The notes beneath the pieces are model-generated. The model made no database searches, was not told where the DNA came from, and was given only the letters and a program-made list of their open reading frames with translations. Shown here in pieces: positions 4,947 through 5,236 of a stretch of 5,236 nt of DNA; position 1 is the first letter of the stretch, and every line of letters starts with the position of its first letter. The translations under genes were made by a program, and so were the position numbers. This DNA is from an uncultured Lachnospiraceae bacterium (GTDB lineage: Bacteria; Bacillota; Clostridia; Lachnospirales; Lachnospiraceae), in NCBI GenBank assembly GCA_910577825.1, contig CAJTOK010000087.1, forward strand, positions 1-5,236, in the 5' to 3' direction.

Positions 4947-4972
4947 ATTATACCAGCCTGTTCATTGTATAA
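4947..4972 (-). promoter_or_regulatory. Extended -10 promoter and inverted repeat of the toxin-antitoxin operon
   Basis: On the minus strand TGGTATAAT (4947-4955) is a full extended -10 element. The -10 box is half of an inverted repeat TTATAC-N13-GTATAA (4948-4953 and 4967-4972). A repressor on this dyad would cover the promoter, the usual autoregulation layout of type II toxin-antitoxin operons. Transcription would start near 4940, giving a leader of about 47 bases. No good -35 box was found. Confidence 0.5.
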
Positions 4973-5037
4973 AATGCCATGAATGTTAAAACACAGATTA
5001 ACAGCATAAAAACTAATCTGGATTTTTTATTATACAT
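4948..5037 (-). CDS. 29-codon membrane peptide, possibly truncated
   Basis: MYNKKSRLVFMLLICVLTFM is the start of a 29-residue peptide with a basic N-terminus and one hydrophobic span (about 8-23), ending MNRLV. Its ATG overlaps the end of the 5030-5122 frame (TATGTATAA), a layout typical of coupled genes. The upstream GGAAA is only a weak ribosome binding site. After its TAA the same frame stays open for 18 codons (FYQESEKYLQKEIKRRGN) straight into the antitoxin ATG. The stop could therefore be a nonsense mutation in a longer membrane protein. It may also be non-coding. Confidence 0.4.
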   Translation of the reverse strand: MYNKKSRLVFMLLICVLTFMAFYTMNRLV

Positions 5038-5122
5038 ATTTTCCAAATAAATACCCTGATATCAGTTTTAATGCAAACTCTGCTGTTTCTATCTGTTCAT
5101 AAGCTTCTTTTCTTTCCAGTAA
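5030..5122 (-). pseudogene. Start-less C-terminal coding remnant
   Basis: Thirty open codons (LLERKEAYEQIETAEFALKL, then ISGYLFGKYV) precede the TAA at 5030-5032. They follow an upstream in-frame TAA (5123-5125), with no ATG, GTG or TTG between. The helical texture looks like a real C-terminus whose front part was lost, perhaps to the element bearing the hairpin at 5180-5230. The piece is short, so this is tentative. Confidence 0.3.
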
Positions 5123-5179
5123 TTAAAATGGACAAAATTAATAATAACAGGCGAAATGTCCTTGCCTGATACCAGTTCC

Positions 5180-5230
5180 AGGTGAACTACCCATTGTCTA
5201 AAGCCAATGGGCTTCCTGCTTCGCAGACCT
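5180..5230 (+). repeat. Nested hairpin related to the left-end hairpin
   Basis: CCCATTG (5190-5196) pairs perfectly with CAATGGG (5205-5211) around TCTAAAGC, flanked by an outer AGGT (5180-5183) / ACCT (5227-5230) pairing. GTCTAAAGCCA (5196-5206) is identical to 19-29 at the window's left end. The flanking GAACTACCCA and TGGGCTTCCTGCTTC look, from memory, like hairpins associated with IS200/IS605-type elements and the guide RNAs of IscB/TnpB nucleases. If so, the rest of the element lies to the right of this window. This assignment is unverified. Confidence 0.5.
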
Positions 5231-5236
5231 CGCAAC

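Overview
The window is AT-rich and has strong AGGAGG-type ribosome binding sites and U-tailed hairpin terminators. That fits a low-GC Gram-positive bacterium (Bacillota, plausibly Clostridia/Lachnospiraceae), although no gene here fixes the taxon. There are no housekeeping genes. It looks like an accessory region: short, mostly unrecognised genes, a toxin-antitoxin pair, several decayed gene pieces, and a related hairpin at each end. Nearly everything is on the minus strand, so the reading order is right to left; the only supported plus-strand gene is a small XRE-type regulator.

Reading from the right end: a structured hairpin (5180-5230) resembles elements tied to IS200/IS605-type mobile DNA. 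Next come a start-less coding remnant (5030-5122), a 29-codon membrane peptide (4948-5037), and a compact toxin-antitoxin operon (antitoxin 4648-4893, PIN-domain VapC-like toxin 4248-4664) with an extended -10 promoter inside an inverted repeat. Beyond the toxin is a frameshifted gene remnant (about 4044-4240). A hairpin (3967-3996) lies where this operon meets the convergent XRE gene (3700-3927). The 474 bases between the XRE gene and the next gene (3226-3699) hold candidate regulatory sites and ambiguous, probably decayed, coding frames.

The left half is a minus-strand series. It starts with a short MORN-repeat protein (3010-3225) that looks cut short. A 206-codon open frame without a recognisable start follows (2339-2959). 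Next are a membrane-anchored protein with an acidic, Asn-rich linker (1677-2297), an unrecognised 186-aa protein (990-1550), and two adjacent zinc-ribbon proteins (502-813 and 174-479).

The most striking pattern is in this left half. The intergenic unit made of a terminator, a ribosome binding site and the first few codons occurs twice in tandem, in front of two otherwise different genes (990-1550 and 502-813). The terminator copies are about 84 bp each and the gene starts encode MSEKENRK and MSKKNRR. This suggests genes acquired or swapped as cassettes between shared intergenic sequences. I see no direct evidence of a known defence system, CRISPR array, tRNA or rRNA.
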